A stretch of DNA of 64,000 bases from Ginsengibacter sp963792025. GTDB taxonomy: Bacteria; Bacteroidota; Bacteroidia; Chitinophagales; Chitinophagaceae. The stretch covers positions 62,001 through 126,000 of the forward strand of contig CAWBUS010000007.1 of assembly GCA_963792025.1 (NCBI GenBank), read 5' to 3'. The stretch's first letter is position 1. Each line of letters starts with the position of its first letter. Positions 44,795 through 55,064 of this stretch are shown here, in pieces. Under the pieces are notes generated by a model. The model worked only from the letters and a program-made list of their open reading frames with translations, did not search any database and was not told the DNA's origin. The position numbers and the translations under genes are program-made.

Positions 44795-46123
44795 ATGTTG
44801 CTAATGAATGCTAAAAATATTGCAGAGGAAATTTTTTTGGCTGGTGTTGAAAGCGTTATTCCCGACAAAATGATTAGGCGGGAAGTCTGCAAAAAGGATA
44901 CCTTACTTTACATTTCGGGTATTCCGTTCCCGTTAGACCTGTTCAATGCTATTTATGTAATAGGAGCAGGGAAGGCCTCGGCCTTAATGGCCAAAGAAAT
45001 TGAAAATATTTTAGGCGATCGGATTACGGAAGGACAGGTGGTTGTAAAATATGGACATGGCTGTACGCTGAAACATATCAGCGTAACTGAAGCGGGGCAT
45101 CCTATACCTGATAGCAATGGCTACGCGGCTACACAAAAAATATTGGAGATTGCAAAAAAGGCTGATAAAAATGATTTAGTTATTTGCCTGATCTCAGGCG
45201 GAGGTTCTGCGCTTTTAACAGATTTTCCCGACGGGGGATCAGTTGATGACATTGCTATTACCAATGATCTTCTATTGAAAAGTGGCGCCGATATAAAAGA
45301 GATCAATACTGTTAGAAAACATTTGTCAAAAGTAAAAGGAGGACAACTGGCTAAAGCCTCTGAACCGGCAGCATTAATAAGCCTGATTTTATCTGACGTA
45401 ATTGGTGATCCCCCTGATGTTATTGCTTCCGGGCCAAGCACTCCCGACAAAACAACTTTTAAAGATGCACTCTATGTAATTCAGAAATATAATTTACTTA
45501 CGAAGATTCCGAAAGCTGTATTTCATTATTTAAAAGAAGGAGTCGAAGGGATTCAAACAGAAACTCCCAAACCTGGCGATGCCGCTTTCATAAACACGTA
45601 TAACATTATTATAGGAAGTAATGCAATTGCACTGGAAGCTGTGTATGAGCATGCCGTTAGTTTGGGACTGAACACATTTTTGATCACATCAGGATTTGAA
45701 GGTGATACAATTGAAACTGCAAACCAAATGATTGAAACTGCTGTACGATTTCAAAATGATACTTCAATAAACAAACCCTGCTGCCTGCTTTTTGGCGGCG
45801 AAACAACTTTGCATGTCACCGGCGGTGGTAAAGGTGGCCGAAATCAACATATGGCTTTATATGCGGCGTCATTATTAAAAGACCAAAAGGGTATCACCTT
45901 CCTTGCTGCGGGAACCGACGGAAATGATGGCCCAACCACAGCTGCCGGCGCAATTGTTGATTCGAAAACCATGGAATCTGCTTCGTTGCAAGGGCTTGAT
46001 ATTCTTACTTACTTGAAAGACTTTGATTCTTTCCATTTCTTTGAAAAAACCACGGGACATATTATAACAGGACCCACGATGACGAATGTGATGGATATCG
46101 TTGTTATAATAGTTGAATATTAG
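44795..46123 (+). CDS. Glycerate 2-kinase (MOFRL family)
   Basis: 442 residues. Phosphorylates D-glycerate to 2-phosphoglycerate. Motifs are FNAIYVIGAGKASALMAKEIE, VICLISGGGSALLTDFPDGG and, in the C-terminal MOFRL domain, LLFGGETTLHVTGGGKGGRNQHMAL with TFLAAGTDGNDGPTTAAGAI. The start at 44795 is supported by the family-typical N-terminal helix. It follows the GntP permease, and together they would take up glycerate and feed it to lower glycolysis. Confidence 0.93.
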   Translation: MLLMNAKNIAEEIFLAGVESVIPDKMIRREVCKKDTLLYISGIPFPLDLFNAIYVIGAGKASALMAKEIENILGDRITEGQVVVKYGHGCTLKHISVTEAGHPIPDSNGYAATQKILEIAKKADKNDLVICLISGGGSALLTDFPDGGSVDDIAITNDLLLKSGADIKEINTVRKHLSKVKGGQLAKASEPAALISLILSDVIGDPPDVIASGPSTPDKTTFKDALYVIQKYNLLTKIPKAVFHYLKEGVEGIQTETPKPGDAAFINTYNIIIGSNAIALEAVYEHAVSLGLNTFLITSGFEGDTIETANQMIETAVRFQNDTSINKPCCLLFGGETTLHVTGGGKGGRNQHMALYAASLLKDQKGITFLAAGTDGNDGPTTAAGAIVDSKTMESASLQGLDILTYLKDFDSFHFFEKTTGHIITGPTMTNVMDIVVIIVEY

Positions 46124-46185
46124 TTGGTTGCTTCCGGAAACTTATAATATGTTATTCCGACCTTTATGTTTCTTAATATTAATAA

Positions 46186-47643
46186 ATGAAGAAAATAATT
46201 GCTGCACTGTTGATGACAACGTTAATAATATCATCACATGCGCAAACTAAAGTAAGTTGGGTAACTACATCCCAAACTGAACAGTGGAAAATACGGAAAG
46301 GTTTGTCAGTATCACCTGCATCAGGCAATGCAGATGCGGACATTGAGCTAAACCAACCACTGCAAAAAATTGAAGGCTTTGGAACCTGCTTCAATGAACT
46401 CGGTTGGACTTCGCTCAGTATGCTAAGCGTCAAAGACAGGGAAAGTATAATGAAAGAATTGTTTGCTCCGGGTGTGGGCGCTTGTTTCACAATTTGCAGA
46501 ATGCCGGTGGGCGCCAACGATTTTTCGCGTAACTGGTATTCTTATGACGAGACCGACGGAGACTTCGGAATGAAGAATTTTACTATTGCCCATGACATGG
46601 AGACATTGGTTCCCTTTATAAAAAATGCACAGATGTACAATCCATCAATAAGGCTTTGGGCTTCGCCGTGGTCGCCGCCCACATGGATGAAGTATAATAA
46701 ACATTATGCAGCAAGAAGTGTACTTGGCAACATGAATTTCAAATCAGAAGAATATGGCATGGATATGACCGGGATCAATAATGGCTTGCCGCCGGATAAA
46801 GAAGGTAAGGAAGGCACTGATATGTTTATTCAACAGGAAAAATATTACAAAGCCTATGCTTCATATTTTGCACAATTTATAAAAGCTTACAGGCAGCAGA
46901 AAATAAACATCGGTATGCTAATGCCCCAAAACGAATTTAATTCAGCACAGGTATTCCCAAGTTGTACATGGACGGCCGCGGGACTTGCAAAATTCATTAG
47001 TTATCTGGGGCCTCAAATGCAGGCACTGGGTGTAAAAGTATTTTTTGGAACGGTAGAACGAGCCAATGAAAAACTGGTTGATACGATTCTAACCGATCCA
47101 AAAAGCAGTAAATACATAAAAGGAGTTGGTTTTCAATGGGCCGGCAAAGGAGCCATTGCCGCCATTCACCAAAAATATCCCGGACTTGAATTGTACCAAT
47201 CAGAGCAGGAGTGTGGCAATGGTAAGAATGACTGGAAGTATTGCGTTTATACGTGGGGGTTACTAAAGCATTATTTAACTAACGGCGCTAATGCTTATAT
47301 GTATTGGAATACATCGTTGAAACAAGGCGGCATTAGTACCTGGGGATGGAAGCAAAATTCGTTAGTGAGTGTAGATACATTAAATAAAACTTATAAATAC
47401 AACTACGAATATTATTTAATAAAACATGTAAGCCATTTCGTGAAACCAGGCGCAAAACGGCTTAATACCAGCGGCTCATTTAATGATTTGCTTGTATTTA
47501 AAAATCCGGATAAAAGCATTGTCGTAATTATAAGGAATGATGGTAGTGAAGAGAAAAAGGTTAATATAAAATTAGGAGCTCAAATGATTAGCCCGTCTTT
47601 ACCACCCGATTCGTTCAATACTTTTGTAATTAAGGAGAATTGA
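46186..47643 (+). CDS. Secreted glycoside hydrolase family 30 (glucosylceramidase-like)
   Basis: 485 residues. Signal peptide MKKIIAALLMTTLIISSHAQ, catalytic TIM barrel and a C-terminal beta-sandwich with HFVKPGAKRLNTSGSF. Family marks are QKIEGFGTCFNELGWTSL, WASPWSPPTWMKYN, the acid/base Glu250 in MPQNEFNSAQ and the likely nucleophile Glu340 in LYQSEQECGNG. GH30 enzymes cleave beta-glucosidic or beta-xylosidic bonds in polysaccharides. Together with the GH5 gene it indicates a polysaccharide-degrading life style. Confidence 0.93.
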   Translation: MKKIIAALLMTTLIISSHAQTKVSWVTTSQTEQWKIRKGLSVSPASGNADADIELNQPLQKIEGFGTCFNELGWTSLSMLSVKDRESIMKELFAPGVGACFTICRMPVGANDFSRNWYSYDETDGDFGMKNFTIAHDMETLVPFIKNAQMYNPSIRLWASPWSPPTWMKYNKHYAARSVLGNMNFKSEEYGMDMTGINNGLPPDKEGKEGTDMFIQQEKYYKAYASYFAQFIKAYRQQKINIGMLMPQNEFNSAQVFPSCTWTAAGLAKFISYLGPQMQALGVKVFFGTVERANEKLVDTILTDPKSSKYIKGVGFQWAGKGAIAAIHQKYPGLELYQSEQECGNGKNDWKYCVYTWGLLKHYLTNGANAYMYWNTSLKQGGISTWGWKQNSLVSVDTLNKTYKYNYEYYLIKHVSHFVKPGAKRLNTSGSFNDLLVFKNPDKSIVVIIRNDGSEEKKVNIKLGAQMISPSLPPDSFNTFVIKEN

Positions 47644-47687
47644 TTGCTTGTTTCAGCCAGTTGGGTTCGTTCGGGATTATTAATTGT

Positions 47688-48845
47688 TTAAAACTCTCCG
47701 CTTGCTCCACCTCCGCCTCCGCTGCCACCGCCGTATAGCCCGGTGTTCTGTGGTGCCGCTGCCGGTTGTTCGCTAAATGTTTCCGCAACTATCAACGCTT
47801 CAACGTTCAACATCTCTTTTTTATGAGGAAACAAATTAGCAGACGTGTATCCACGTTTTGTCAAAGTGAGATATTTTATAAGCAAATAGCTCACCCCTAT
47901 TAAAACAATACCTCCAATCAACATCTCAATCTCTATAGGCAATAGTGCATAATAATATTTTACAGTGAATATAATGGCAGCTACTAACCCCAATCCTGTT
48001 CTTATAAAAAGAAAATTTTTATGTTTGATTCCATACAAGATATAAGCAGGAGGAATTAAAAAAGTGAAGGACCAGAATAACCATGCCAATGGAATTGAAT
48101 CATGTAAGGCAAGATTCAAATTAAACATTTCATTACTTAATTCTTTTACGACAAAATAGTTTCCGGAAGCATAAAATGTTATCAGAGTTATAAACATCAC
48201 CGCGTCGCAGCAAAACTTGTACAGAACTGTTTTAGATGATAATTTATTCATGAGGAAATAGACAGCTGCAGATACTATCATCATCACCAATGGCGCTGTT
48301 GCCCTGGCAATATTGCCAAATTTTACATAGATAAGAAATAAGAAAAGATATGACGACATGTACATCAATATCCCCATGAATGAATCGACAAAACGTGCGC
48401 ACAGGCAAAGAGTGATTAGCAATGTTATTCCGGATATAAGTATCCGTGAAATATTACCAGTAACCAGGAAACTGCTTATAACAAAAACCAATATCATGGC
48501 CATTAGCATATTATCAACACCGGCATTATAATATTTTTTCTTTTGGACAAAAATCTCCAGAACAGCGTAACATATAACAGCAAGAATTATTAACAAGGTT
48601 ATTATAGAACTCTCTTCTGACGCGGAAGATATAAGCCACAATAATAATCCGGAAAAGACAACTGCAACAATAGTCAGTAAACCTAATGCTATCCTTATAA
48701 AATAATTAGGCGTGTAAAGCGGAACCGGGTAAGCCTCTTTAATTTTAATAAAACTTTCCTTTTGTATACAGCCTTTTTGTAATGCATCTGAGGCCTGCTC
48801 TGCCACATATTTATTATAAAGGTCACTATAATTATAAGCCTGCAT
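47688..48845 (-). CDS. Multi-pass membrane protein with Gly/Ser-rich tail
   Basis: 385 residues, about ten predicted helices with a helical cytoplasmic N-terminal region (MQAYNYSDLYNKYVAEQASDALQKG). The C-terminus ends in QNTGLYGGGSGGGGGASGEF, a glycine-rich tail of the type seen in YgcG-like (TPM) membrane proteins. The start overlaps the end of the upstream DUF2157-like gene by 14 bp, so the two are translationally coupled. I cannot name a function; the pair may form one membrane complex. Confidence 0.6.
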   Translation of the reverse strand: MQAYNYSDLYNKYVAEQASDALQKGCIQKESFIKIKEAYPVPLYTPNYFIRIALGLLTIVAVVFSGLLLWLISSASEESSIITLLIILAVICYAVLEIFVQKKKYYNAGVDNMLMAMILVFVISSFLVTGNISRILISGITLLITLCLCARFVDSFMGILMYMSSYLFLFLIYVKFGNIARATAPLVMMIVSAAVYFLMNKLSSKTVLYKFCCDAVMFITLITFYASGNYFVVKELSNEMFNLNLALHDSIPLAWLFWSFTFLIPPAYILYGIKHKNFLFIRTGLGLVAAIIFTVKYYYALLPIEIEMLIGGIVLIGVSYLLIKYLTLTKRGYTSANLFPHKKEMLNVEALIVAETFSEQPAAAPQNTGLYGGGSGGGGGASGEF

Positions 48846-49815
48846 TTTTCTTAATTATTTTATTGTAATGAATAAATGCACCTATCAGTCCAATACCGGA
48901 TATTATGAAATAGAGAAAGCACAAAATGATCAAGCCCTCGTTAAAATCGGAGGCCGTTAGAACTTTAACTACCAAATAGCTTAATCCAACATAAGCATAT
49001 AATAAGGTCACAACCAAAAAATAAAAGGAACGTTGTTTCAGTGCGTCTTTAAAAAATAAAAAAACAATCGCCGCCAATACCACAAACCAAACGAGATAAA
49101 TATTGTCGTAATAAAACATTAGCGCTAGCGCGGACATAAATAAGATATGCGCACCAAAGTTTTTGTAGGTAAATTCAAAATGAGCCTTAATATTTTTGGA
49201 TCGTGATATGTAAGATGCAACCACCAGCAACAAGCCTATAGCAACTCCTGTGTACATTATCGTAGTGTTGGAAAAATCATTTTCTTTTAATATGCGCAAA
49301 GGTGTTACAGTAATACCGGCCCATGCAGCGAGGTTTGTTATCGCCAGGCTTAACACACCAAGATGATCAAAGTAATAAGCAGCGAAAAGAATCACCACCA
49401 TAGGAATGAACAATGCAAGGCCCCAGCGATTGCCAAAAACTTTGTATTGAAACTGGACATAGCCTGTAAAAGTTAAAAGTAATAAACAACCTAACAGTAA
49501 AACATAGTCGAACCAAACATCTGGCGATTCAATTTTTATATTGTTGTAACCTTTTGAATGTTTAATGCAATAGCCAAAACATGTGACGCCGGCTGCACCA
49601 ATAATCGTAAGTAATGCAGTGTGGCCAATTGTATCAATGTTCTTGTAGATTAGTATACCAATAGCCGTTGTGAGTAAGACAATTCCGAGATATAGCAAAG
49701 TTCGCAGTTCATAGTAGACCGATACGGGTTGATCTTTTTGCGATGAAACTTTATTTAATTCATCACCTGTAATCAGGCCTTCCTGAAATAGTTTGGTAAA
49801 TAGCGAAGCATTCAT
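48832..49815 (-). CDS. DUF2157-like membrane protein
   Basis: 327 residues, with a cytoplasmic N-terminal helix (LFTKLFQEGLITGDELNKVSSQ) and about nine membrane helices. The opening and the first helices (VYYELRTLLYLGIVLLTTAIGILIYKNI) are typical of DUF2157. Family members are predicted membrane proteins of unknown role. It is coupled to the downstream ten-helix protein. Confidence 0.65.
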   Translation of the reverse strand: MNASLFTKLFQEGLITGDELNKVSSQKDQPVSVYYELRTLLYLGIVLLTTAIGILIYKNIDTIGHTALLTIIGAAGVTCFGYCIKHSKGYNNIKIESPDVWFDYVLLLGCLLLLTFTGYVQFQYKVFGNRWGLALFIPMVVILFAAYYFDHLGVLSLAITNLAAWAGITVTPLRILKENDFSNTTIMYTGVAIGLLLVVASYISRSKNIKAHFEFTYKNFGAHILFMSALALMFYYDNIYLVWFVVLAAIVFLFFKDALKQRSFYFLVVTLLYAYVGLSYLVVKVLTASDFNEGLIILCFLYFIISGIGLIGAFIHYNKIIKKNAGL

Positions 49816-49966
49816 TCAGGAAATATATAATTATTCCCGCGTATTTACGCCTTTATGAAAATTGATAGTTGATTACAGGAATGTTTTACATTGGACTCCG
49901 GAAGTAAAAAGGAAAAATGCTTAAAGGGGCATTCCATTTTATAGCTAAAAAAAAGGCCGCTCTCTT

Positions 49967-50350
49967 TTACATCCACTTTTCCAAAAACAAATGAAATTCA
50001 TTTTTTAACTCATGAAATAATTTCTCATAAGTGTCAGCGTTATCTCTTAATTCTGCATTATCTTCTACGTAAATAGATTCCGTATCTGTTCCAATATCAG
50101 CAGCGCGTGCCAGTTTACGGTCCGCGGCTTTTAATTCATGAAACAATTCATCAGATACCTCCAATTGTCTTATAAACTGGTTTTGAAAATGCTCCACTCC
50201 CTTCAGCGCCTCTTCATGACTATTTTTCCGCACAATGCCGCCAAGCTGTTTTTGAAAAATCAGGATCTCAGCTCTTATTAATTCTACATTGCTTTTCCAT
50301 TCAGTAATTTCAGCATGAAGGAACCCTACCCGTTTTTTATTTTCTACCAT
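49967..50350 (-). CDS. Coiled-coil protein of unknown function
   Basis: 127 residues, almost entirely helical with heptad-like spacing (AEITEWKSNVELIRAEILIFQKQ, then FIRQLEVSDELFHELKAADRKL and YEKLFHELKNEFHLFLEKW). It has no signal or membrane segment. Nothing in the neighbourhood suggests a role. It is divergent from the mprF gene; the 128 bp between them must hold both promoters. Confidence 0.5.
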   Translation of the reverse strand: MVENKKRVGFLHAEITEWKSNVELIRAEILIFQKQLGGIVRKNSHEEALKGVEHFQNQFIRQLEVSDELFHELKAADRKLARAADIGTDTESIYVEDNAELRDNADTYEKLFHELKNEFHLFLEKWM

Positions 50351-50478
50351 AATATTTTTTTAAGCATTTAATCATAATAATATTATATCATTTGTCTCTA
50401 TAAAATTAATGATTCGTTGATATTTTCAGGCCGTGGATTATAAAAATTTATTACTACCTCTTTAAATATCTCAAATTT

Positions 50479-53100
50479 TTGTTTGCATATCTTTACAGCA
50501 AAAAGTACCTGAGTTTCCCGGTTTTATATAAAAAGATTAAATCATTTTCTGCCAAATTATATTGGAGAGAAATACTTGCCGTACTAATGATATTGCTGGC
50601 ATTTATTTTTTTTAGAAGTGAGCGAAAAGAATTACTGCAAATTATTCCAAATATAGAAAATGCTGATGGCCGCTGGTTGATCAGCGGTGTTTGTGTAACC
50701 TTTATATACATACTTCTTCAAAGCGGCATGTACGTAAGCAGCTTTTCTTCCATTGGCCTTTCTCTAAAATGGCTCGATGCTGTCGAACTTTTTTTAAAAC
50801 GAAATTTCCTGAGTATTTTTCTGCCGGCAGGTGGGGTAAGTGCTTTGGCGTATACTCCATCACAATTAAGAAAAAGAGCCTATAATAAAACACAAATTCA
50901 CCAGGCCAGCGGACTATACGCTTTCGCGGGATTGTTCACCGTTTTTCTTGTTGGCTTTCCTGTAGTAATTCTTTTTGCACTGTCGGCTAATAAACATTTG
51001 GAAAGCGCATGGATTGGTTTGATACTCGTGGTATTTATTTTGGCGGGTATTATTTTTATGGCAAGATCACTAAAAGAAAAAGGAAAATTATACCGGTTTA
51101 TAGAAAATAAATTTCCAAAATTCGCCCCTATAATAGATGAGCTATTTGCAGCAAACGTAAATAACAAAAGATATGTTGGCGCCATATTATTTTCAACCGG
51201 AGTGGAAATCAGCGGAATGTTTCATCTTCTTATAGCTATGCTGGCCTTAGGTTTACCCGCTTCCTTTTCTGTTGCCGCAATTGCGTATATGGTCTCCGTT
51301 ATACTCATGGTAAGTTCGCCTTTTTTAAGAGGTTTAGGAGCGGTAGAAATATCCATAGTTTATATTTTAGAAATGTATGGCTATTCCACCATTCAGGCAT
51401 TATCCATTACGGTTTTATATCGTGTATTCGAATTCTGGCTTCCTATGGTTTTTGGAATACTGGCATTTGCCTGGCGAGGCAGAAATTTATTTATCAGGAT
51501 AGTACCGGCGCTATTAATTTTTACACTGGGACTCATTAATATAATTTCTGTTGTTACTCCGCCACTTCGCATACGCCTTAAGTTGATCCGTGAGTTTCTT
51601 CCGCTGGGAGCAATCAATGCATCCAATGTGCTCGTGTTATTTATTGGGTTGGCGCTATTAATCACCTCAGCTTTTATGTTTAAAGGATTAAAAAATGCAT
51701 GGCGACTGGCTTTGCTGCTTTCTATTCTTTCATTGGTAGGTAACCTCATTAAAGCGTTTGATTATGAAGAGGCCACTGTAGCAGCTATTATCATTATTTT
51801 TTTATTGTTAAGCCAGAGCCAATATAAAATACGCAGTAGCATTAAATGGATAAGACTTGGGCTGTTATCGGTAATGATTGTATTTCTGTCGGTGATGGTA
51901 TTTGGCTATGTGAGTTTTTATTTTATTGATGTAAAACATTTCGGAATCGATTTTACCTGGCGCCAGTCGCTGTTGTATACTATGCAGATTTTTTTATTAG
52001 GTGGCGGAGAAAATTTGCATCCGCTTACGGTTTTTGGACACGAATTTATTCTGCTCATACGCGTATTGGGATTTATTACCTGGGGATTTCTTTTGTTTAC
52101 TTTAATTAAACCCTTTTTAAAAATAGAAATTACAAATGAATCCAGCCGCGAAAGGGCAAAGTTTTTGCTGGGCCAATATGGCAACTCTTCAGTAGATTAT
52201 TTTAAAATTTCGAAAGACAAACTTTTTTTCTTTTCCGAGCTGCATGATGCCTTTGTTTCATATCGCATAGCAAATGGCTTTGCAATAGTGCTGGAAGAAC
52301 CGGTATGTGCTGAAGAGCATAAAATGGAAGTGCTGGAAGAGTTTTACAAACAATGCAGCCGCATGGGATTGAAAACTGCCTTCTACCGTGTAGACGAAAA
52401 TAGCATGGTATGGTTTAATAAATTAAGGAAACAAAAAATGATTATAGGCCAGGAAGCGATATTAGATGCTGAGAATTTTAAGCTTGAAGGAAAAGATAAA
52501 AAATCGTTGCGCAATGGACTAAACAGCTTGCAGAAAAAAGGATACACCACCGCAGTTCATAAAGCGCCTCTCGAAAATGGTTTGGTTATAGAACTTAAAA
52601 AAATTTCCGATGAATGGCTTGAAGCTTTTGATAAAGAGGAACAGGTTTTTTCACAGGGCATGTTTGACATGAAAGAAATAATGCAGCAAGATGTAATTAC
52701 GGTTACGGATGCCGAAGGAAAGATTGCGGCATTCCTGAATATTATACCCGACTATTCGCCTGATGAATGCACGTATGACCTTATCAGGAAAACTTCTGAA
52801 GCGCCCGGCGGCTGCATGGATGCACTTATTATTAAGATGATTGAATATGCCAAAGAAAATAAATTGCAATACATAAACCTGGGGCTGGTACCCCTCACTG
52901 GAATTACCGAGCCAAACAGCCCTGCGGAACAGTTAATAAAATTTGCTGGCGAAAAATTTAAGCGCTTTAAACATTACCATGGATTGCGTGACTTTAAAGA
53001 AAAATATGCGACAATTTGGGAAGATAAATTTCTTGTTTATGAAACGGATTACGACCTTCTTCAATTGCCTGCGGCATTAAATAAAATTATGCAACCCTGA
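50479..53100 (+). CDS. mprF: MprF-like phosphatidylglycerol aminoacyltransferase/flippase
   Basis: 873 residues. The N-terminal two-thirds is a membrane flippase domain with about 14 helices (FLKRNFLSIFLPAGGVSALAY and SSPFLRGLGAVEISIVYIL are typical). The C-terminal third is the DUF2156 aminoacyl transfer domain (RKQKMIIGQEAILD, DYSPDECTYDLIRKTSEAPGG, FKRFKHYHGLRDFKEKYATIWEDKFLVY). MprF adds lysine (or alanine) from aminoacyl-tRNA to phosphatidylglycerol and flips the product, which lowers the negative surface charge and gives resistance to cationic peptides. No ATG fits, so the TTG at 50479 is used as start. A VirJ-like hydrolase gene follows after 9 bp. Confidence 0.92.
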   Translation: MFAYLYSKKYLSFPVLYKKIKSFSAKLYWREILAVLMILLAFIFFRSERKELLQIIPNIENADGRWLISGVCVTFIYILLQSGMYVSSFSSIGLSLKWLDAVELFLKRNFLSIFLPAGGVSALAYTPSQLRKRAYNKTQIHQASGLYAFAGLFTVFLVGFPVVILFALSANKHLESAWIGLILVVFILAGIIFMARSLKEKGKLYRFIENKFPKFAPIIDELFAANVNNKRYVGAILFSTGVEISGMFHLLIAMLALGLPASFSVAAIAYMVSVILMVSSPFLRGLGAVEISIVYILEMYGYSTIQALSITVLYRVFEFWLPMVFGILAFAWRGRNLFIRIVPALLIFTLGLINIISVVTPPLRIRLKLIREFLPLGAINASNVLVLFIGLALLITSAFMFKGLKNAWRLALLLSILSLVGNLIKAFDYEEATVAAIIIIFLLLSQSQYKIRSSIKWIRLGLLSVMIVFLSVMVFGYVSFYFIDVKHFGIDFTWRQSLLYTMQIFLLGGGENLHPLTVFGHEFILLIRVLGFITWGFLLFTLIKPFLKIEITNESSRERAKFLLGQYGNSSVDYFKISKDKLFFFSELHDAFVSYRIANGFAIVLEEPVCAEEHKMEVLEEFYKQCSRMGLKTAFYRVDENSMVWFNKLRKQKMIIGQEAILDAENFKLEGKDKKSLRNGLNSLQKKGYTTAVHKAPLENGLVIELKKISDEWLEAFDKEEQVFSQGMFDMKEIMQQDVITVTDAEGKIAAFLNIIPDYSPDECTYDLIRKTSEAPGGCMDALIIKMIEYAKENKLQYINLGLVPLTGITEPNSPAEQLIKFAGEKFKRFKHYHGLRDFKEKYATIWEDKFLVYETDYDLLQLPAALNKIMQP

Positions 53101-53109
53101 TATCTTACT

Positions 53110-53784
53110 ATGAAGAATATTTTTTTGCTAACCATTCTATTTTCACCGTTTCTATATCCGGCCGATGCAATTGCGCAGGATTTTCCGGTAAAGGAATGGG
53201 CATCAGCTTCACAGGATAAACCGCTGGTTTTTTATTTATCCGGCGATGGTGGCCTTAATAAATTTTCTAATTCCTTATGCGACGGTATTAATAGGAAAGG
53301 ATATGAAGTTATTGAGCTCAACTCAAAGTCATATTTCTGGGATAAAAAAACCCCCGAACGAACCGCCATCGATGTAAATAATTATTTGGTGAAAAAAATT
53401 TCGGGGAGAAAAAATCAACAGATCGTTATGATTGGCTATTCTTTCGGCGCAGATGTATTACCCTTTATTTTAAGCAGGCTTCCCAAAGATTTACACGACA
53501 AAATATTAGCGTCGTTTCTAATGGCATCTTCCGGAAGCACAGATTTTGAAATTCACTGGGCTGATATTTTTGGCGGCAATGCAAAGAGAGACATGGATGT
53601 AGTATCAGAAATAAACAAGCTTGTTGATGATAAAATTATAATAATAAGCAGCAGCGATGACAGACACCTTGAAGCAAACAAAATTACTTTAAAAAGGTAC
53701 ACTCATGAAATACTTCCCGGTGGCCATCACTTTGATGGAGATACGGATGAAATTGTAAGAGTGATTTTGAATGATATGGAGTGA
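53110..53784 (+). CDS. VirJ/AcvB-like alpha/beta hydrolase, probable lysyl-phosphatidylglycerol hydrolase
   Basis: 224 residues. Signal peptide MKNIFLLTILFSPFLYPADA, then a VirJ-domain with LVFYLSGDGGLNKFSNSL (44-48) and the catalytic serine Ser111 in GYSFGAD; the histidine is likely in ILPGGHHFDGD. In proteobacteria the VirJ-domain protein AcvB is encoded with the MprF homologue LpiA and removes lysine from lysyl-phosphatidylglycerol. The direct pairing with mprF here (9 bp) supports the same job in the periplasm; this is inference from family and context. Confidence 0.85.
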   Translation: MKNIFLLTILFSPFLYPADAIAQDFPVKEWASASQDKPLVFYLSGDGGLNKFSNSLCDGINRKGYEVIELNSKSYFWDKKTPERTAIDVNNYLVKKISGRKNQQIVMIGYSFGADVLPFILSRLPKDLHDKILASFLMASSGSTDFEIHWADIFGGNAKRDMDVVSEINKLVDDKIIIISSSDDRHLEANKITLKRYTHEILPGGHHFDGDTDEIVRVILNDME

Positions 53785-53846
53785 CAAAATACCCGTTCAG
53801 CAACAAGCTATATTTATAGTATTCAGAACGGATATCCAATTAAATT

Positions 53847-54899
53847 CTATTCCGTTGCATATTCTGGCCTAACAGACCAACTTCTATATTTCTTATTTGC
53901 AATCACCATCCACCAAACGAAGAACGCAGTAGTGGCAACGTTTACAATGCTCACGCTCCACGAAGGTAAATAGCCTGTTAGATCAACGAGGGTACCGTTA
54001 GTATGCAAATTACTAAACCCAAATAATTGTGGTAGCCGGAACCAGTAATAACACGACACGGCCGCTGCCGCAAATAAATTAATTATTAATTTTTTATTTG
54101 CTCTAAAACGGTTTTTAAGAAGCATATATAAGCACAATGTAATTGCACCCCCTAATACCGGATACGCATAAACGCTGTCGTAATGTCTCAATGCAAAAGC
54201 TCCGTTATAGTCGGGTACCTGGAACCATCCCCAAATATAGCCAGGGAAAGCGCCCACCAACAGGTTTTCAAACAATCTTGTTTTTATCGATTTTAAGGCA
54301 GCAGGTGAAAGATTTTTTGTCGAATCCGGGCAGGGTACGGAACATTTTACACACGTATTACATTGAACATTTGGCAAAGAAAATGCAGTTCCCGATCCAT
54401 ATAGTTTTTCAACCGGGTGAACAGGGCATAAGCCGGAGCACCATGCACTTTTACTTTCGAAAATCATTCCTGCACTAAAGGCAACAATGCTAAGAGAAAT
54501 TATAATAAGCGCTGTAGCCTGACCGTTAGTATTGAACAATACATGCCTCATCGGTATAATCAAAAAAAGAGCAATTAGGCCAAGCAACTGCAGCGTTTGT
54601 TGTTGTGAAGAAGTCAATTGCTTCTTTTGCGACATACCAAACCTGTCCGGCAACATTGCAGTGGTTGCTAAAGGGCAAATATTTCTCCAAACGCCAGTAC
54701 ATATTACCAGCAATGCAGGTGCAACTGGAATTAATATGTTCCAAAATAATGTAACTCCCAGGGGCGGCAAAAAGATCATTATTATTAAAAGGCCAATCCC
54801 GGTAAACCAAAATAAGATTTGAATAATTTTCCAAAATAAAATAGCGGCCGGAGAAACAGCAGCGCCAGCAGTAATAGAATACTTTCCGGTTTTTTCCAT
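53847..54899 (-). CDS. Membrane protein with NapH/NosR-like 4Fe-4S region
   Basis: 350 residues with about eight membrane helices. There is an internal cysteine region, WCSGLCPVHPVEKLYG with CNTCVKCSVPCPDS, typical of NapH/NosR/RdxA-type electron-transfer membrane proteins, and RNICPLATTAM before it. Such proteins carry electrons across or along the membrane to periplasmic or surface reductases. No partner gene is adjacent, so the specific role is unknown. It faces the mprF block tail to tail. Confidence 0.75.
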   Translation of the reverse strand: MEKTGKYSITAGAAVSPAAILFWKIIQILFWFTGIGLLIIMIFLPPLGVTLFWNILIPVAPALLVICTGVWRNICPLATTAMLPDRFGMSQKKQLTSSQQQTLQLLGLIALFLIIPMRHVLFNTNGQATALIIISLSIVAFSAGMIFESKSAWCSGLCPVHPVEKLYGSGTAFSLPNVQCNTCVKCSVPCPDSTKNLSPAALKSIKTRLFENLLVGAFPGYIWGWFQVPDYNGAFALRHYDSVYAYPVLGGAITLCLYMLLKNRFRANKKLIINLFAAAAVSCYYWFRLPQLFGFSNLHTNGTLVDLTGYLPSWSVSIVNVATTAFFVWWMVIANKKYRSWSVRPEYATE

Positions 54900-55064
54900 A
54901 TCAGCAATTTTTTGTGAAAGTATTTGAAGCCCAAAAAAGAAACCATGATTATTGCCGATAATTCACATGATAAAAATCATGTATCGGCATAGTTTGAATG
55001 CCAGTGTACATTTTAATTTTTATATGATCAAAAAAAACGTTGGTTTGCAAAACAATATTCATAA

